Shown: piece after piece, positions 61,109-64,000 of the stretch
How the letters are laid out: each line of letters opens with the position of its first letter
Position numbering within the stretch: position 1 is the stretch's first letter
NCBI GenBank assembly: GCA_002839435.1
Contig: PGYA01000022.1
Location: 1-64,000 of the forward strand
Reading direction: 5' to 3'
DNA: 64,000 nt
From: Candidatus Riflebacteria bacterium HGW-Riflebacteria-2
GTDB lineage: Bacteria > Muiribacteriota > Ozemobacteria > Ozemobacterales > Ozemobacteraceae
The notes under the pieces: model-generated
What the model was told of the DNA's origin: nothing
Databases searched by the model: none
What the model saw: the letters and a program-made list of their open reading frames with translations, nothing else
Translations under genes and position numbers: made by a program

Positions 61109-62152
61109 ATGTTCCTCGAACAGTTTACCCATAAGCCAGTCATAATCGCAGAAGCCGGCGTCAACCACAACGGCAGCTGCGAACTGGCATACCGACTGAT
61201 AGATGCGGCAGCCAGAGCTGGTGCTGATGCGATCAAGTTTCAGACTTTCACAGCGGAAGAATGTGCCGGGCGTTTCGCTGCAACGGCCGCATACCAGAAA
61301 AACTGTGCGGCCGAAGACCAGTTTCAGCTGTTAAAAGCTCTTGAGCTGCCATTCTCTGAATTTTACGGTTTAAAGAAATACGCCGAAAAGCTCGGCCTGC
61401 TTTTTTTATCGACACCGGACGGCACAGCCAGTCTCGAACTGCTCTGCAGTCTTGACGTGGCGGTCATAAAAACCGGTTCCGGCGAAGTCAGCAACCTGCC
61501 ATTTTTACGCGAAATTGCCGCCCGGCAGCGACCGGTTATACTCTCAACCGGCATGAGCAGCCTTGGCGAAGTACAAAAAGCTTACACAGCACTTCGCGCC
61601 GGCGGTGCTGATGACATTATGCTGCTGCACTGCACGAGCGAATACCCGGCAGCACCAGCTGATTGCAATCTTCGCTGCATTCCGCTGCTGCGCCAGGCAT
61701 TTGCAGTTCCGGTCGGATTTTCCGATCACAGCGAGGGACATGAAGCAGCAGTTGCGGCAACCGCAATCGGCGCAGAGATAATCGAAAAGCACCTGACGCT
61801 CGATCGCAGCATGACCGGCCCTGACCACGCTGCTTCGCTCGACCCTCAACAGTTTGCCGAACTGGTGACTGCCGTGCGTAAAACATCAGTCATGCTCGGC
61901 GATGGCCATAAATCAGCCGCCAGCGGAGAACAGGCGAACCTGCTGCTGGTTCGCCGCAGTCTGGTGGCCGCTGTAGATGTTAAGGCCGGCGAGATACTCA
62001 CCGCTGATAAAGTAGCGATCAAGCGCCCGGCCGGCGGAATTGCCCCGGAACTTCTGCATCAGGCAATCAACCGGCGCGTCTGCCAGGGTCTCAGTGCGGA
62101 TGAACCCGTAACCTGGCAACACCTCGGAGAGGTCGTGCAAGTTGCGTCCTGA
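61109..62152 (+). CDS. legI: Nonulosonic acid (legionaminate/sialate-type) synthase, NeuB/LegI family
   Basis: The 347-residue enzyme condenses phosphoenolpyruvate with a six-carbon N-acyl sugar. Motifs are complete: IIAEAGVNHNG (12-22), IKFQTFTAEE, FLSTPDG, VIKTGSGEVSNLPFL, VILSTGMSSLGEVQ, GFSDHSEG and EKHLTLDRSMTGPDHAASL, which holds the metal- and substrate-binding residues. The C-terminal 60 residues (SLVAAVDVKAGEILTADKV) are the SAF/antifreeze-like domain that closes the dimer partner's site. Neighbouring PtmE-like and LegB-like enzymes favour legionaminic acid over sialic or pseudaminic acid. It starts one base after the LegB stop. Confidence 0.92.
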   Translation: MFLEQFTHKPVIIAEAGVNHNGSCELAYRLIDAAARAGADAIKFQTFTAEECAGRFAATAAYQKNCAAEDQFQLLKALELPFSEFYGLKKYAEKLGLLFLSTPDGTASLELLCSLDVAVIKTGSGEVSNLPFLREIAARQRPVILSTGMSSLGEVQKAYTALRAGGADDIMLLHCTSEYPAAPADCNLRCIPLLRQAFAVPVGFSDHSEGHEAAVAATAIGAEIIEKHLTLDRSMTGPDHAASLDPQQFAELVTAVRKTSVMLGDGHKSAASGEQANLLLVRRSLVAAVDVKAGEILTADKVAIKRPAGGIAPELLHQAINRRVCQGLSADEPVTWQHLGEVVQVAS

Positions 62153-63185
62153 ATTCATAACTGATCCGGCGCGCTGGCAACAGGTCGTCGACAGCCTTCC
62201 GGATTTTTACGGCAAAGCCTATTATAATGCCTGTTATCACAAAGCTTACCAGCTTAATGATGAGGGCCGACCGGCGGCATTATACTTTAAACAGGATCAG
62301 ACAGAAATATTTTATCCCTTTCTGCTCAGGCCAATACCAGCCATTCTGGGCGGCGATGGCTTTTTTGACATGCAGAGCGCATACGGCTATGGCGGGCCTG
62401 CCGTTTTTGGCGGCACTACGGAAACCCTGGGCGACTTCAGCCGACTGCATGCTGCCTGGGCGGAAAAGGCTGGCATAGTGGCAGAATTTGTCAGGTTCAA
62501 CCCGTTTCTCGCACAAGACCTTCTCGCACCGCTCTTCGATCCCGAACTGAACCGCAAAACGATAAGTATCGAGCTGAATGCTGATTTTGCTGTCATACTA
62601 CGCCAGGCCTCCGGTCCGCGACAGCGCAATTACCGCAAGGCAGTTCGGTCAGGGCTCAGCTACTTTTCCATGCCAGACTGCGACGATCTGGTCAAAATTT
62701 ATCGCCAGGCAATGCAGCGGATTGGCGCCGAAGATTATTATTATTTTTCCGATCGCTATTTTTCGGCAATCAGCGAAATGCCTACCGACACACGCTTTTT
62801 TGCCGGCATCAGAGATGCAAGCGGCAAGCTGATCGCTGGCGGAATATTCCTGCAGGATGCAAGCGCAGCGCATTACCATCTTGGCGCCTCAGTTACAGAC
62901 GCCAGGGCGCTACAAGCAGACGCATTCATGCTTTTTGAAGCAGCCCGATCTGCTGCCGCCAATGGCAGAAAGATTCTACACCTCGGCGGCGGGCTTTCTC
63001 TGGCCGAAGAAGACGGCCTCTATCGTTTCAAAGCGGGCTTTTCAGAGAACAGACACAATTTTTACATAGCCCGTAAAATTCACCGGCCGGAAAAATACGA
63101 CGAATTTTCAAAAAAATGGCAGGCTATAACTGGCCGTCAGCCCAAAATACTCTTGCATTACCACGAGGATATTACGGAGGCCTAA
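62142..63185 (+). CDS. FemAB-like/GNAT acyl or aminoacyl transferase in the sugar operon
   Basis: The 347-residue protein starts with TTG (62142), overlapping legI by 11 bases. It has the duplicated GNAT arrangement of FemAB/Acetyltransf_6 proteins: YYNACYHKAYQLNDEGRPAA and MQSAYGYGGPAVFGG in the first half, RKAVRSGLSYFSMPDCD, FFAGIRDASGKLIAGGIFLQ and ILHLGGGLSLAEEDGLYRFK in the second. In other nonulosonate loci such enzymes add N-acyl groups, replacing LegH, but related FemAB proteins transfer amino acids. Substrate is not resolvable from the sequence. Confidence 0.78.
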   Translation: MRPEFITDPARWQQVVDSLPDFYGKAYYNACYHKAYQLNDEGRPAALYFKQDQTEIFYPFLLRPIPAILGGDGFFDMQSAYGYGGPAVFGGTTETLGDFSRLHAAWAEKAGIVAEFVRFNPFLAQDLLAPLFDPELNRKTISIELNADFAVILRQASGPRQRNYRKAVRSGLSYFSMPDCDDLVKIYRQAMQRIGAEDYYYFSDRYFSAISEMPTDTRFFAGIRDASGKLIAGGIFLQDASAAHYHLGASVTDARALQADAFMLFEAARSAAANGRKILHLGGGLSLAEEDGLYRFKAGFSENRHNFYIARKIHRPEKYDEFSKKWQAITGRQPKILLHYHEDITEA

Positions 63186-63188
63186 CGC

Positions 63189-63875
63189 ATGCAGACTTTT
63201 GACAAGCAATGGAACCAGGTGCATGGCACACGCAACTGGGGACGTTACCCGGCCGAAGAACTGGTCAGGTTTATGGCACGGAACTATTACAATCAGTGTC
63301 GCGAGCAGATACGAGTTCTTGATCTCGGCTGCGGCACCGGTGCCAACACCTGGTTTCTCTGCCGCGAGGGCTTTTCGACAGTCGCTTTTGACGGCTCTTT
63401 TATCGCGACACAAAAGGCAGCCGCTTTCTGTAGCGAACTCAAGGCAGGGGCAACTTTTCTTCAAGCAGATGCCGGCATGCTGCCTTTTTCCGACACATCC
63501 TTCGATGTTGTCGCCGATATTGGAGCCATTTCTGCGAACAACAGGCAAGGCATCAGACAGATACTGGCTGAAATCTGCCGGGTTCTTAAACCGGGCGGCC
63601 GGGTATTTTCTTCGGTTCTGTTTACCACTTCGACCAGCGGCTACAAGACGGGCGAGAAAATAGACGGCCATAGTTACCGAAACGTTGACTTTGGGCCGGT
63701 TACCGGGCTGGGAACCATTCACTTTTTCAGCCGGGCAGAAATCAATGGGCTCTGGCAGCAGGCCGGATTTGACAAGCCGGTTATCGATGTAATATCGCGC
63801 ACTGATCATGGCGGCAGTCAGCGTGTAAGCTTCTATACCGCCTCTGCCCGTAAACCCGGAGGCCGCCATGTCTGA
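63189..63875 (+). CDS. Class I SAM-dependent methyltransferase
   Basis: The 228-residue protein has motif [21 protein letters not shown] (about residues 41-60), motif [21 protein letters not shown] and motif [23 protein letters not shown], the typical order for class I enzymes. It lies three bases after the FemAB gene and overlaps trmL by eight bases. It probably methylates the sugar or lipid product of the operon, but small-molecule methyltransferases of this type are hard to assign. Confidence 0.85.
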   Translation: MQTFDKQWNQVHGTRNWGRYPAEELVRFMARNYYNQCREQIRVLDLGCGTGANTWFLCREGFSTVAFDGSFIATQKAAAFCSELKAGATFLQADAGMLPFSDTSFDVVADIGAISANNRQGIRQILAEICRVLKPGGRVFSSVLFTTSTSGYKTGEKIDGHSYRNVDFGPVTGLGTIHFFSRAEINGLWQQAGFDKPVIDVISRTDHGGSQRVSFYTASARKPGGRHV

Positions 63876-64000
63876 CCAGGCTGCAAGAATCGTCGGCGCC
63901 CAAAAATTATCGGTCGTTCTGGTCGAGCCTGATATACCGCAGAACACAGGCAACATAGCCCGACTCTGTTATGCGACTGGCTGTGAGCTTGTACTGGTAA
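63868..64000 (+). CDS. trmL: tRNA (cytidine/uridine-34-2'-O)-methyltransferase TrmL, truncated by window edge
   Basis: The ATG at 63868 (GGAGG at 63858-63862, spacing five) opens a frame running out of the window. The visible 44 residues include [20 protein letters not shown] followed by [11 protein letters not shown], the start of the SPOUT fold of TrmL. It is likely the last or near-last gene of the operon with the methyltransferase. Only the N-terminal part can be judged. Confidence 0.9.
   Translation, partial: MSDQAARIVGAQKLSVVLVEPDIPQNTGNIARLCYATGCELVLV

Noticed and set aside
63108..63956. 282-codon minus-strand frame opposite the methyltransferase.
   Set aside because: It covers the FemAB end, methyltransferase and trmL start, all with clear family motifs on the plus strand.

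Overview
The window reads as chromosomal DNA of a diderm (Gram-negative-type) bacterium. It has an outer-membrane secretin, many N-terminal signal peptides, a complete inner-membrane type IV pilus/type II secretion platform and a nonulosonic (sialic-like) acid branch. Genes are densely packed, often overlap by 4 bases (ATGA), and use GTG or TTG starts fairly often. No rRNA, tRNA, CRISPR array, transposase or phage gene was recognised. The mix of families fits an uncultured candidate phylum; Riflebacteria-like bacteria are my guess, from family content alone and not proven.

Layout. 1-9.3 kb: a CoA-binding protein, then a minus-strand operon (exported propeller-like protein, a lipid-remodelling triple fusion, an exported VWA protein) and a sodium:alanine symporter. 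9.4-13.6 kb: four overlapping plus-strand genes encoding a membrane protein, a flavin reductase and two different FAD oxidoreductases. 13.9-20.1 kb: an orphan membrane histidine kinase, a candidate minus-strand structured RNA, Hsp33, an EF-hand protein, a stand-alone NFACT-R protein and exonuclease III. 20.2-22.1 kb: a PAS-type sigma-54 activator, followed by a textbook -24/-12 promoter, a 36-codon hydrophobic microORF and a strong terminator.

22.1-49.7 kb is one large envelope and secretion region. It holds two sets of pseudopilins, two SLH-like proteins, a PilQ/GspD secretin, a pilB-M-N-O-(P)-C operon ending in a HEAT-repeat gene, pseudopilins carrying grafted Ig-like or carbohydrate-binding-like domains, and a 3557-residue secreted Ig/FN3 protein. 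The simplest reading is a pilus-like secretion machine with its surface client(s). No prepilin peptidase or retraction ATPase lies in the window.

50-58.8 kb: a TGS-type nucleoside kinase behind a strong promoter and a leader terminator, a TIGR02757 protein, a left-handed beta-helix protein, a corrinoid adenosyltransferase, two exported proteins, an exported oligopeptidase B and a STAS protein. 59-64 kb: a legionaminate-type sugar operon (PtmE-like, LegB-like, NeuB/LegI-like), then a FemAB-like protein, a methyltransferase and a truncated trmL.

Three copies of an unannotated intergenic repeat, all in the same orientation, lie at the left edge, at 13.7 kb and at 49.85 kb. The most interesting unexplained items are the sigma-54 microprotein/sRNA unit, the minus-strand RNA opposite hslO, the nucleoside-kinase leader, the dispersed repeat, and the domain-grafted pseudopilins beside the giant Ig protein.
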